Source: Anaeromyxobacter dehalogenans 2CP-C
GTDB lineage: Bacteria; Myxococcota; Myxococcia; Myxococcales; Anaeromyxobacteraceae
Reading direction: 5' to 3'
Length of the DNA stretch: 64,000 nucleotides
NCBI RefSeq assembly: GCF_000013385.1
Contig: NC_007760.1
Location: 2,543,001-2,607,000 of the forward strand
The notes under the pieces were generated by a model. It searched no databases. It was not told the DNA's origin and was given only the letters and a program-made list of their open reading frames with translations. The stretch's first letter is position 1. Every line of letters starts with the position of its first letter. A program made the translations under genes and the position numbers. This document shows, in pieces, positions 55,747 through 64,000 of this stretch.

Positions 55747-56445
55747 ATGATGCCGGCGCCCCGCCAACGCGGGGCGCGGCAGCTGCGACGCCGCGGAGAA
55801 TCGCGCGAGGGCGCACGCGCCGGTGAGTCAACGCCTGCGCGTCACCCCGGCCTGCCGGACGCCGTCCGTCGTTCGCCGTCCAACGATCGCCTCGCGCTCC
55901 CCGCGAACCACCGCCTCGATCGCGCCCGCGTGTACGCCAGCGGCATCTCGAACGGCGGTGGGATGGCGTATCGACTCGCCTGCGAGCGGCCCGACCTGAT
56001 CGCCGCCATCGGCTCCATCGCGGGCGGCATGGGTACCGAGGAGTGCGCGCCGGGCCGGCCCGTGCCGGCGATCGAGATCCACGGCGACGCCGACCCGCTC
56101 AGCCCCTACGCGGAAGGACTCGGCCCGATCTTCGGCGACTACACGCGGGGCGCCCCCGGGACCGTCGCGTTCTGGGCCGCCAACAACGGCTGCGCGCTGG
56201 AGACCGAGAAGAAGGTCACCTTCTCCAGCACGGACGTGCTGTGCGAGCAGTACCGGGCGTGCAAGGCCGACGCGAGGGCGGAGCTGTGCACGGTGTTCGG
56301 CGGCGGCCACAACTGGCCAGGCTCCGCGGTGGACCTCTACGAGATGGATCCGGAGGTCAACTGGTGGTGGGGCTACCAGACCGACGACATCCACGCGCAC
56401 GAGGTGATCTGGGAGTTCGTGAAGGAGTACCGGCTGGTGCCTTGA
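55747..56445 (+). pseudogene. Truncated PHB-depolymerase/feruloyl-esterase-like (LpqC) hydrolase
   Basis: Open frame 55747-56445, but similarity begins only near 55915: 'LDRARVYASGISNGGGMAYRL' covers the nucleophile elbow, 'IEIHGDADPLSPY' holds the acid and 'FGGGHNWPG' the His. Complete relatives have about 100 residues and an 'LHG' oxyanion loop before this, plus a signal peptide. The first ~55 residues here are Arg-rich and unlike them, so the gene looks broken at its 5' end. A real but odd N-terminus cannot be excluded. No upstream remainder was found in other frames. Confidence 0.55.
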
Positions 56446-56466
56446 GGGCGGGCACGACGGGCGGCG

Positions 56467-56496
56467 GCTGCGGGAGGCGGCGATCCCTCTCGCAGC
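56467..56496. terminator. Hairpin between convergent genes
   Basis: GCTGCGGGAG (56467-56476) pairs with CTCTCGCAGC (56487-56496) apart from one G-T pair, with a 10-nt loop. It lies between the esterase remnant and a convergent small membrane protein gene. Confidence 0.5.
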
Positions 56497-56511
56497 GCCG
56501 GCTGCCGCGCG

Positions 56512-56763
56512 TCACTTCCGGTCCGAGGGCAGCAGCGCTGCCACCGCGAGACAGCCAAGACCGACCGCGATCAGGATGAGGCCCGGCCGAGCGAACACGC
56601 CGGTGCTGGCGACCAGCGCGAAGAAGCTCTGGGTGAAGACCTTCGGGTTGGTGACCGGGAACGGCAGCATGGTCGCGCCGACCGTCACGACGCAGATGCC
56701 GACGGCGAGCATGGTGGTCTTCGCGCGGCCCACCCGAGAATCATACCCGAGGTGCAACCGCAA
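56512..56763 (-). CDS. Small two-span membrane protein of unknown function
   Basis: 83 residues with hydrophobic segments at about 16-36 and 56-77, and an N-terminal basic 'RVGRAK'. Not recognised. An internal ATG ('MLAVG') is an alternative start. Confidence 0.5.
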   Translation of the reverse strand: MRLHLGYDSRVGRAKTTMLAVGICVVTVGATMLPFPVTNPKVFTQSFFALVASTGVFARPGLILIAVGLGCLAVAALLPSDRK

Positions 56764-57085
56764 CGGGAGGACGCGCGCCCCTCGGGCCGCGGCTGCGCCG
56801 GGCGCCGGACGCGGGCCCTCTACGACGGCTCGTGCGGTACCACCACGGTCGCGACCCCCTGAACATCCGCTTCGAGGAGCGCTGGGACGTCTGGCTCGTC
56901 GGATACCTGGTCGAGCTCACGGCTCCGCCGATGCTGGGCGGGCCAGGCCGTTGAGGGGGTGTTCCCGGTCGTGCGCGGTGACGAGTCAACACGCCGCAGC
57001 CCGGCCGGCGAGAAAGTCATCGTGGCGCCGGGCGCCTCTGCCATGATCCGCGCGGATCCGGGATCGACCGAGCGGGGGTCAGCCC
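56764..57085. other. 322-bp region before the TerC gene, with a short coding-like fragment
   Basis: No supported gene was found. A short plus-strand frame, GTG 56832 to TGA 56954 (40 residues, starting 'VRYHHGRDPLNIRFEERW'), reads like protein sequence and may be a remnant of a lost gene. No yybP-ykoY manganese riboswitch core was recognised ahead of the TerC gene. Confidence 0.3.
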
Positions 57086-58030
57086 ATGGAACACGCGCTG
57101 TGGGAATGGGCCGCCTTCGGCGGCTTCGTGCTGGTGATGCTCGCGCTCGACCTGGGCGTCTTCCACCGGAAGGATCACGCCGTCGGTCCGCGCGAGGCGC
57201 TCGCGTGGTCGCTGGTCTGGATCGCCCTCGCCCTCGGCTTCGGCGCCTACGTGTGGATGCGCCACGGCGCCGACAGCGGCCTCGAGTACCTGACCGGCTA
57301 CGTCATCGAGAAGTCGCTCTCGGTGGACAACATCTTCGTGTTCGTCGTGATCTTCGGCGCGCTCGGGATCCCGGCGCTGTACCAGCACCGGGTCCTGTTC
57401 TGGGGCATCCTGTCCGCCCTGGTGCTCCGCGGCGCGATGATCGCGGCCGGCGCCGCCCTCCTCGAGCGCTTCCACTGGATCATCTACGTGTTCGGCGGCT
57501 TCCTCGTCCTCACCGGCGTGAAGCTCTTCCTCGCGCGCGGTGGCGTGTCTCACCCGGAGCAGAGCGCCGTCTTCCGCGCGCTCAAGCGCGTGGTCCCGGC
57601 CACCCCTCGCCTGGACGGAAACCGCTTCTTCACGGTGGAGGGCGGCAGGCGCCTCGCGACCCCGCTCTTCTTCGCGCTCGCGCTGATCGAGTTCACGGAC
57701 GTCGTGTTCGCGGTCGACTCGATCCCGGCCATCTTCGCGATCACGCGCGATCCGTTCATCGTGTTCACCTCGAACATCTTCGCCATCCTCGGGCTCCGCT
57801 CGCTCTACTTCCTGCTGGCGAGCTTCGTCGAGCGGTTCACGTACCTGAAGCCGTCGCTCGCGGCCGTCCTGGTGTTCGTCGGCGCGAAGATGGCGCTCGT
57901 GGACGTCGTCAAGGTCCACCCGGCCGTCTCCCTCGGCGTCGTCACCTTGATCCTGGCGACCGGCGTGGTCGCGAGCCTGGTCGTCGCCAGGCGCAGTGCG
58001 GCCAGCTCCGGAGGTAGTGCGGGGACGTAG
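57086..58030 (+). CDS. TerC family integral membrane protein
   Basis: 314 residues with about eight membrane spans. Signature acidic segments 'LALDLGVFHRKDH', 'SLSVDNIFVFVVIFGAL' and 'FTDVVFAVDSIPAIFAI' are those of TerC/Alx, linked to manganese export and tellurite resistance. It resembles the Alx branch more than short TerC. No ter genes are nearby, so a manganese role is likelier. Confidence 0.92.
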   Translation: MEHALWEWAAFGGFVLVMLALDLGVFHRKDHAVGPREALAWSLVWIALALGFGAYVWMRHGADSGLEYLTGYVIEKSLSVDNIFVFVVIFGALGIPALYQHRVLFWGILSALVLRGAMIAAGAALLERFHWIIYVFGGFLVLTGVKLFLARGGVSHPEQSAVFRALKRVVPATPRLDGNRFFTVEGGRRLATPLFFALALIEFTDVVFAVDSIPAIFAITRDPFIVFTSNIFAILGLRSLYFLLASFVERFTYLKPSLAAVLVFVGAKMALVDVVKVHPAVSLGVVTLILATGVVASLVVARRSAASSGGSAGT

Positions 58031-58147
58031 TCGCGGGCCTCGGGGAAGCTGCCGAGCGTGCGCTGGCGCGCCTCGACCGCCATCCGTTCGGGGCTCAGAC
58101 CCAGGACGGGCCAGCCAGCGTGGTCATCAGCGCCCAAGGCACCGACG

Positions 58148-60559
58148 ATGGCCGCCGGCCACACGACCGCGGAGCGCATCCCCACGTACTGCGCGCTGTG
58201 CGTCTCGCGCTGCGGCGCGATCGCCACCGTCGAGGATGGCCGCTTCGTCCGCCTCGATCCCGACCCGTCGCATCCCACCGGCCAGGCGCTCTGCGCGAAG
58301 GGTCGGGCCGGGCCCGAGCTCGTCCATCATCCCGACCGGCTGAAGTACCCGCTGCTGCGCACGCGACCGAAGGGCGATCCGGACCCGGGCTGGAAGCGGA
58401 TCGGCTGGGACGAGGCGCTGGCGCTGACCGCGTCGCGGCTCCGCGCGCTCGCGGCGGAGTCCGGGCCCGAGAGCGTCGCGTTCAGCCTGGTGTCACCCTC
58501 GACCTCGGCGTCGGACGACTGCATGGCCTGGGTCGAGCGGCTGGCGCGCACGTTCGGCAGCCGGAACCTCGTCGTCGCGATGGAGCTGTGCGGCTGGGGC
58601 CGGCACTTCGCGAACGGCTTCACGTTCGGTGCGGCGGTGCTCGGCCGCTACCTTCCCGACCTCGAGAACGCCGGCTGCATCCTCTACTGGGGCTACAACC
58701 CCAACCACGCGCGGCTCAGCCACGCGACCGCGACCCTCGCGGCGCAGAAGCGCGGGGCGCGCCTCGTCGTGGTCGATCCCCGGCGCACGGAGCCCGCCCG
58801 GCGGGCCGACGCGTGGCTGCGGGTGCGCCCGGGGACGGACGGCGCGCTCGCGCTCGGGCTCGCCGGCGTGATGATCGAGCGCGGGTGGTTCGACGAGCCG
58901 TTCGTGCGTGAGTGGACGAACGGCCCCCTGCTCGTCCGCTCTGACACGGGCCGCCTCCTCACCGAGGCCGACCTCGCCGAGGGCGGGGACCCCGGGCACC
59001 ACGTGGCCTGGGACCGCACCGGAGACCGCCCGGCCCGCTACGATCCCCGCCGCGGGCGGTACGAGGTCGAGGCCGCGGACCTCGCCCTGTCCGGCGAGCA
59101 CACGCTGCAGACGCGGACCGGCGAGGTGCGCTGCCGGACGGCGTTCGAGCTCCTTGCCGCGCTCTGCCGGGCGTACACGCCGGAGCGCGTGGAGACGATC
59201 ACCGGCGTCCCGCGGGGCGAGGTCGAGCGCGCCGCGCGGCTCCTGTGGGAGGCGAGGCCCCTCGCCTACTACGCGTGGAGCGGGGTCGAGATGCAGACCA
59301 GCTCGACCCAGATCGCGCGGGCGATCGCGCAGCTCTCCGTGCTGACCGGCAGCTTCGATGCACGGGGCGGCAACGTGCTCTTCCCCTCGGTCCCTTCGCC
59401 CGCCGTCGGCACCGAGGTGCCGCCGCGGCCGGAGCACTCCGCGGTCGGGCTCGGCGTCGCCGACCGTCCGCTCGGCCCGGCGCGGTGGGGGTTCGCGACC
59501 ACCGACGAGCTGTACCGCGGCATCCTCGAACGAAGGCCGTACGCGGTGCGCGGTCTCGTCGGCTTCGGCTCCAACCTCCTGCTGTCGCACGGCGACGTCC
59601 TGCGCGGGCGCGAGGCGCTGCGCGCGCTCGACTTCTACGTCCACGCGGACCTGTTCATGAACCCCACCGCGGAGCTCGCCGACCTGGTCCTGCCGGTGGC
59701 GAGCGGCTTCGAGCGCGAGGCGCTCAAGCTCGGCTTCGAGGTGAGCCCCGAGGCGCAGTCGCTCGTGCAGCTGCGGCGTCCCGTGGCCGCGCCCCCTGGC
59801 GAGGCGCGCTCCGACACCGAGCTCGTCTTCCGCCTCGCCGTCGCGCTCGGGCTCGGCGAGCACTTCTGGAACGGCGACGTGGACGCCGCCTATCGCCACC
59901 AGCTCGGACCCTCGGGGCTCTCGCTCGAGTGGCTGCGCGACCACCCCGAGGGCGCGCGCGTCGCGCTCGAGACGCGCTACCGCAAGTTCGCGGAGGAGGC
60001 CGCCGGGGTCCCGCGAGGCTTCGACACGCCCACGCGCAAGATCGAGCTGTACTCGGAGACGCTGCACGCCCACGGCCACCCGCCGCTGCCGGAGTACCAG
60101 GAGCCGCTCGTCGGTCCGGTCTCCCGCCCCGACCTCGCGGCGCGCTATCCGCTCGTCCTCACGTGCACGAAGCACACCCTCTTCTGCGAGACCCAGCACC
60201 GCGCGCTTCCCAGCCTGCGGCGGAAGGCGATGGATCCCGAGGTCGAGCTCCACCCCGCCGCCGCGGCGCGACGCGGCATCGCGGCGGGCGACTGGGTCCG
60301 CATCGAGACGCCCGACGGCAGCGTGCGCGCGCGGGCGCGGCTGAACGACACGTTGCAGCCGGACGTGGTCTCCGGGCAGCACGGGTGGTGGCAGCCGTGC
60401 CCGGAGGTCGGAGCGCCAGGCTACGATCCGTTCGGCCCCGACGGCGCGAACTTCAACCTCCTGATCGGGAACGCGGCGATCGATCCGATCAGCGGGTCCG
60501 TGCCTCACCGGGCGTACCTGTGCGAGATCCGGCCGGCCGGGAACCCCGGGCCGGGATAG
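58148..60559 (+). CDS. Molybdopterin-dependent oxidoreductase (DMSO reductase family)
   Basis: 803 residues from ATG 58148. An N-terminal [4Fe-4S] site is formed by Cys15, 18, 22 and 49 (CxxCx3C-x26-C). A probable Mo ligand is Cys148 in 'MELCGWGRHF', which suits the polysulfide/thiosulfate reductase or formate dehydrogenase-like group rather than Ser-ligated DMSO reductases. 'GANFNLLIG' and 'MDPEVELHP' mark the C-terminal molybdopterin-dinucleotide domain. There is no twin-arginine signal, so it is probably cytosolic. No subunit genes (Fe-S or membrane anchor) flank it. The end overlaps the convergent reductase gene by 71 bp. Confidence 0.88.
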   Translation: MAAGHTTAERIPTYCALCVSRCGAIATVEDGRFVRLDPDPSHPTGQALCAKGRAGPELVHHPDRLKYPLLRTRPKGDPDPGWKRIGWDEALALTASRLRALAAESGPESVAFSLVSPSTSASDDCMAWVERLARTFGSRNLVVAMELCGWGRHFANGFTFGAAVLGRYLPDLENAGCILYWGYNPNHARLSHATATLAAQKRGARLVVVDPRRTEPARRADAWLRVRPGTDGALALGLAGVMIERGWFDEPFVREWTNGPLLVRSDTGRLLTEADLAEGGDPGHHVAWDRTGDRPARYDPRRGRYEVEAADLALSGEHTLQTRTGEVRCRTAFELLAALCRAYTPERVETITGVPRGEVERAARLLWEARPLAYYAWSGVEMQTSSTQIARAIAQLSVLTGSFDARGGNVLFPSVPSPAVGTEVPPRPEHSAVGLGVADRPLGPARWGFATTDELYRGILERRPYAVRGLVGFGSNLLLSHGDVLRGREALRALDFYVHADLFMNPTAELADLVLPVASGFEREALKLGFEVSPEAQSLVQLRRPVAAPPGEARSDTELVFRLAVALGLGEHFWNGDVDAAYRHQLGPSGLSLEWLRDHPEGARVALETRYRKFAEEAAGVPRGFDTPTRKIELYSETLHAHGHPPLPEYQEPLVGPVSRPDLAARYPLVLTCTKHTLFCETQHRALPSLRRKAMDPEVELHPAAAARRGIAAGDWVRIETPDGSVRARARLNDTLQPDVVSGQHGWWQPCPEVGAPGYDPFGPDGANFNLLIGNAAIDPISGSVPHRAYLCEIRPAGNPGPG

Positions 60560-62651
60560 GGCGGTCCGGCGATGCGGCGGGCCCGCGCGCCGGCTCCCGC
60601 CCCGGCCAGCGGGCGCGCGCCCCGAGCGCGAGCGCGCGAACGCGGGCGATGTCCTCGTCGGTGAACGGTCCGTTCACCCCGGAGATCGCCGCCAGCCGCA
60701 TGCCGTGCTTGAGGCCGAGCTTGTAGATCTCCTTCACCTTCTCCCACTCGATGTTGCGGCCGACGGTGTAGCTCTCGAACCGGCCCTCCAGCGCGAGGAC
60801 GATCGTCTCCGCGAGGCAGGCGTACACGACGCCGTCCGGGAGGCCGATGTCGCGCATGCGCACGCCGCCCGGCACCTGGATCTCGCCCGACTCGATCACC
60901 AGCACGTCCGGCCGCTTCGCCACCTCCGCCGCCGGGAGATCGAGCGGCCGCGCCACGTCCGTGATCACGCAGCCCGGCTTCACCTTCATGATGTCGAGGA
61001 TCTTCTTGCCGGCGCCGGACGTGGCCGTGACCACGAGGTCCATGTCGCGCAGGTTCTCGTCCGCCTTGCTCGACAGGTGCAGGACCGCGTCGGGCGTGTC
61101 CGCCAGGATCGTCTCGCGCAGCGTGAGCAGCTTCGCGATCTCGGGCGAGACGAGGTAGACGTCCTCGAACGACATGGCGAGGAGCCGCGCGCACACGGCC
61201 CCGATGGCCCCCGTCGCCCCCACCACCATCGCCTTCCCGGCGACCCGTCCGTCCGCGTTGCGCGAGAGGAGCCCGAGGCGCTTCACGGCGTCGGCGGCGG
61301 CCCAGAGCGCGGCCGACGCGCTGTAGCTGTTCCCGGTGGTGATGGGGATGCCGGCGCGCTTCGCGACGGTCACGCCGGCGTCGCCCACCACCTTGGTGAA
61401 CGCGCCGAGCCCCATGATCTGCGCGCCGAGCCCCTCCGCGATCTTCGCGGCGGCGAGCAGCCGGCGGTACGTGAACTCGGGGCCGTGGGCCAGGAGCTCC
61501 TTGGGCGTCCCGCCCACCGTGATGAGCCAGCCCTCCGCCTCGGTGCCGGTCGGCGACCGGATGCCGGTGACCCGCGAGTACACGAACGGCGGCGAGTAGG
61601 CGATGAGCTTCTCGATGACCGGCAGCACGACCGACGGGGCGATGCGCGACGCCAGCTCGACGGGCTTCGACGCCTTCAGGTACTCGCGCGACAGCGGGTG
61701 GATGACGAACGCGAACCGGTGCACGCGCCGGGGCCTGCCCGACGGGTACAGGACGCGCGGCGCGAACTTCATGTCGCCGAAGATCTCCAGGTACTCGTCG
61801 TGGAGCACGTCGTCGCGGTGCTGGCGGCCCAGCGCGGCGATGATCATGGCCTCGATGACGTTCAGGCCGACGACGCGATCGAGCAGCTTCGGCGTGCGGT
61901 CGATGACGACGCCGACCCCCTGCTCGCCGAGCCGCTTCACCTCCTCGTCCGTGATCGCCGAGGTGAGGACGATCTTGCGGTCCAGCGCCCCGCGCCCGGC
62001 CGCGCCGAGATCGTCGTGCGGCCCCACGAGCACGCTCGCGTGGCGGGCCGCCCGGTCGAGGATCCGCCGGGTCCACGCGTCGCGCAGCGCGGGCGGCGCC
62101 TTCCCCCAGACCGCCTGGAGCGGGCGCTGCACCGGCGCCGTGAGCGCCGCGTACGCCTCGAGCTGCGCGACCGAGCCGAGGATCGTCGGCAGCCCGAGCT
62201 GGAGCAGCGGGTCGGCGAAGCTCAGGTTGTGCGTGTACTCGGACACGGCCTGCGCGATGGCGTAGTTCGCGAGGCCCGAGAGGAAGAGCACGCGCGCGTT
62301 CGTGAAGCACCGCTGCTCGTGCGCCTGGATGTGCCGGATGGCCCACTCGTCGAGGAAGCCGCGGAGGCGGGCGCCGGTGGTGACCGGCACCTCGCACACT
62401 GCGGCCTCGAGCTCGGCCGTGGTGGGATCCTCCCAGCGCCGCGTCCCCACCAGCAGGTGGTCGGCGACGAGGCCCAGGCCGATCGCGTCGCACTCGCCCT
62501 GCCAGCGCGCGAGCAGATCCAGCGCCTTGCGGAGATCGTGGTCCACGCCGAACCGGCGGAGCCGGAACGGCTGCCCCATGAACCGCGTGGTGTAGTCGTA
62601 GTCTCCGGCGCTCGCGCCGAGGCTGATGCTGACGACGTTCTTCATGTCCAT
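60489..62651 (-). CDS. Acyl-ACP-reductase-like protein with unknown N-terminal domain
   Basis: 720 residues from ATG 62651; ATG 62645 is an alternative. The C-terminal half (about 370-690) resembles cyanobacterial long-chain acyl-ACP reductase (AAR): 'AGIPITTGNSYSASAALWA', NADPH motif 'VVGATGAIGAVCARLL' (~475), 'DVLVIESGEIQVPGG', 'GRNIEWEKV' and 'LGLKHGMRLAAISG'. AAR makes fatty aldehydes from acyl-ACP. The first ~345 residues ('LGASAGDYDYTTRF', 'IQAHEQRCFTNARVLFLSG') match no family known to me. A Cys in the AAR part ('YACLAETIVLALEG') is a possible thioester site. A Pro/Arg tail follows 690. It is divergent from an SDR. Confidence 0.75.
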   Translation of the reverse strand: MDMKNVVSISLGASAGDYDYTTRFMGQPFRLRRFGVDHDLRKALDLLARWQGECDAIGLGLVADHLLVGTRRWEDPTTAELEAAVCEVPVTTGARLRGFLDEWAIRHIQAHEQRCFTNARVLFLSGLANYAIAQAVSEYTHNLSFADPLLQLGLPTILGSVAQLEAYAALTAPVQRPLQAVWGKAPPALRDAWTRRILDRAARHASVLVGPHDDLGAAGRGALDRKIVLTSAITDEEVKRLGEQGVGVVIDRTPKLLDRVVGLNVIEAMIIAALGRQHRDDVLHDEYLEIFGDMKFAPRVLYPSGRPRRVHRFAFVIHPLSREYLKASKPVELASRIAPSVVLPVIEKLIAYSPPFVYSRVTGIRSPTGTEAEGWLITVGGTPKELLAHGPEFTYRRLLAAAKIAEGLGAQIMGLGAFTKVVGDAGVTVAKRAGIPITTGNSYSASAALWAAADAVKRLGLLSRNADGRVAGKAMVVGATGAIGAVCARLLAMSFEDVYLVSPEIAKLLTLRETILADTPDAVLHLSSKADENLRDMDLVVTATSGAGKKILDIMKVKPGCVITDVARPLDLPAAEVAKRPDVLVIESGEIQVPGGVRMRDIGLPDGVVYACLAETIVLALEGRFESYTVGRNIEWEKVKEIYKLGLKHGMRLAAISGVNGPFTDEDIARVRALALGARARWPGREPARGPAASPDRPIPARGSRPAGSRTGTPGEARTR

Positions 62652-62880
62652 CACCCGCTCGTCGCAATGATGCGCCAGGCGCGGGAAGCGTACGCCGGCA
62701 CGAGCGGGGCCAGTTCGAACCGGTCCCCTCGGGCTGGTGTGACAGACGAGCAGGACGTTCGGCCGGCGGTGCCGCCCGGCCGCTCGTTCGCGGTCGTCTC
62801 TCGCTGGTCTGCGACCATCGGGCGCAGCCTCGGCGCTCGGCACCAGGAGCACCGTCGGCGAGGACGGCTCGGAGGTCGCC

Positions 62881-63741
62881 ATGAAGGCATGGAAGGGGAA
62901 GCGCGTGCTCATCACCGGGGCCGCGGCCGGGATCGGCCGGGCGCTCGCCGAGCGGCTCGGCGCCCGTGGCGCGGCGCTGATCCTCACCGACCGGGACGAG
63001 GAGCCCCTGGCCGCGACCGCCGACGCGATCCGCCGGGCCGGGGCGGTCGCGGAGCACCACGTCCTCGACGTCACGAAGGGCGCCGCCATCCTGCAGGTGC
63101 GCGACGCGATCCACTCGCGCGGCGGCCCCATCGACGTGCTGGTCAACAACGCCGGGGTGGTCTTCGGCGGCGCGTTCGCGGACGTCCCGCTCCAGAAGCA
63201 CCTCGACACGTTCGCCGTGAACGTGCTCGGGCTGGTCTCGGTGACGCACGCGTTCCTCGACGACCTCGTCGCCCGCCCGGAGGCGCACCTCGTCAACGTG
63301 GCGAGCGCGGCCGGGCTCACCGCGGTGCCGTTCGCGAGCACCTACGCGGCGAGCAAGTGGGCCGTGGTCGGGTTCTCCGAGTCGATCCGGCTCGAGCTCG
63401 CGCGCCAGGGGCACCGCCAGGTGCACGTGACGACCGTCTGCCCGCTGTACGTCTCGACCGGCCTCTTCGAAGGCGCCCGCCCGCCGCTGTTCACCTCGAT
63501 GCTCACGCCGGCGCAGCTCGCCGACGAGATCGTCGAGGGGGTCGAGCAGGATCGCGTCTTCGTCCGCACGCCGTGGCTCGTGAAGCTCGTCCCGTTCCTG
63601 AACGGCGTCCTCCCCACCGGCCTGGCCGACGTCCTGTCCACGGCGCTCGGCGCCGCCGGCAGCATGGAGCAGTGGACCGGGCGCGCCGCGAAGGTGCCCG
63701 AGGCGCCCGCGCGCCGGGTCGCCGGCCGCCGCCGGCGGTGA
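62881..63741 (+). CDS. Short-chain dehydrogenase/reductase, SDR16C/retinol-dehydrogenase-like
   Basis: 286 residues from ATG 62881. Classical SDR: 'VLITGAAAGIGRALAERL' (NADP or NAD), 'VLVNNAGVVFGG', catalytic Ser in 'NVASAAGLTAVP' and Tyr-x-x-x-Lys 'YAASKWAVVGFSES'. The tail 'PWLVKLVPFLNGVLPTG' and 'GSMEQWTGR' recall the C-terminal region of retinol/fatty-alcohol SDR16C enzymes, which act on lipid aldehydes and alcohols at membranes. It is divergent from the acyl-ACP-reductase-like gene and separated by about 230 bp. Confidence 0.88.
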   Translation: MKAWKGKRVLITGAAAGIGRALAERLGARGAALILTDRDEEPLAATADAIRRAGAVAEHHVLDVTKGAAILQVRDAIHSRGGPIDVLVNNAGVVFGGAFADVPLQKHLDTFAVNVLGLVSVTHAFLDDLVARPEAHLVNVASAAGLTAVPFASTYAASKWAVVGFSESIRLELARQGHRQVHVTTVCPLYVSTGLFEGARPPLFTSMLTPAQLADEIVEGVEQDRVFVRTPWLVKLVPFLNGVLPTGLADVLSTALGAAGSMEQWTGRAAKVPEAPARRVAGRRRR

Positions 63742-63760
63742 GGTCCCGTCGGAACGGCGA

Positions 63761-63782
63761 AGGGCCGGCGCTCGCCGGCCCT
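63761..63782. terminator. Convergent hairpin terminator
   Basis: AGGGCCGGC (63761-63769) pairs with GCCGGCCCT (63774-63782), a perfect 9-bp stem and 4-nt loop, between the SDR gene and the convergent gene that follows. Confidence 0.7.
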
Positions 63783-63808
63783 CGACGCTTCGGCCCGTCC
63801 GCGGCGGC

Positions 63809-64000
63809 TCAGGTCAGGAAGTACTCCCGGGCCAGCTCGTCCCAGCGCTCCCCTGCCAGCGCGCGGGCGATGCCGTGGACCGGCGTGCCGCCGTCCTGCA
63901 GGACCTGCCCGAGCTCGGGCGCGAGGCGGAGCGCCAGGGTGTCCCCGGCCACGTCGAGCATCCGCTGCGCCGGCGCCTCGGCCTGGAGCTGCCGGAAGTT
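63809..64000 (-). CDS. C-terminal end of an unrecognised protein, cut by window edge
   Basis: The frame runs from the window edge to TGA at 63809-63811, giving the last 63 residues and ending 'ERWDELAREYFLT'. Too short to assign. Helical and acidic, without membrane spans. Confidence 0.6.
   Translation of the reverse strand, partial: NFRQLQAEAPAQRMLDVAGDTLALRLAPELGQVLQDGGTPVHGIARALAGERWDELAREYFLT

Noticed and set aside
56764-57085. Manganese riboswitch (yybP-ykoY) ahead of the TerC gene
   Set aside because: The conserved core motifs were not recognised in this stretch.

Overview
The window is very GC-rich (roughly 72-75% by eye). It is densely packed with genes, has several c-type cytochromes, a GAF-PAS sigma-54 activator and a spirochaete/planctomycete/mitochondrion-type EF-G. 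This fits a myxobacterium of the Anaeromyxobacter type (Myxococcota); that assignment is inference, since no rRNA or other marker is present. No tRNA, rRNA, CRISPR array, insertion sequence or phage gene was seen. Long overlapping ORFs on the opposite strand are common here and are GC artefacts.

Layout. 1-2.7 kb: the end of a TctC/Bug solute-binding protein, an ECF sigma factor with a SnoaL-like tail, and an alpha/beta hydrolase. 2.9-12.7 kb: a NifX-like protein, then a sigma-54 activator divergent from a five-gene row (OsmC-like protein, two flavoproteins, MprF, AcvB/VirJ) that is preceded by a near-consensus sigma-54 promoter. 12.7-27.9 kb: mixed housekeeping and accessory genes, including a P-type ATPase with the ion-site residues of animal Na,K-ATPase, a ferredoxin-like protein, an Hsp70-like protein, a transporter, a PEP-mutase-like enzyme, a second OsmC protein, two metallopeptidase-like proteins, an AraC regulator, a methyltransferase, a triheme cytochrome and a ketopantoate-reductase-like enzyme.

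28-41 kb: the centrepiece, one minus-strand block read as soxC-soxD-soxY-soxZ-DsrE-soxA-soxX-soxB-soxH-like-cytochrome c-SCO1-coxB-coxA-coxC-coxD. It has very short gaps or overlaps and ends in a strong hairpin. It encodes the complete SoxXA-YZ-B-CD thiosulfate-oxidising machinery together with its likely terminal electron acceptor, a caa3-type (A2 subfamily) oxidase and its copper chaperone. The soxC upstream region carries two extra copies of the 8-bp palindrome CACGCGTG, and a third lies on the soxC start codon.

41-64 kb: small envelope proteins, an L,D-transpeptidase, an EF-G followed by a KaiC-like ATPase fused to a SLOG-like domain, a secreted copper-monooxygenase-like lipoprotein, stress and detoxification-type enzymes, a TetR/epimerase divergent pair with three matching operator sites, a truncated esterase, a TerC membrane protein, a molybdopterin oxidoreductase, and a two-part acyl-ACP-reductase-like protein divergent from an SDR of the retinol/fatty-alcohol type. 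The window ends inside an unrecognised minus-strand gene.
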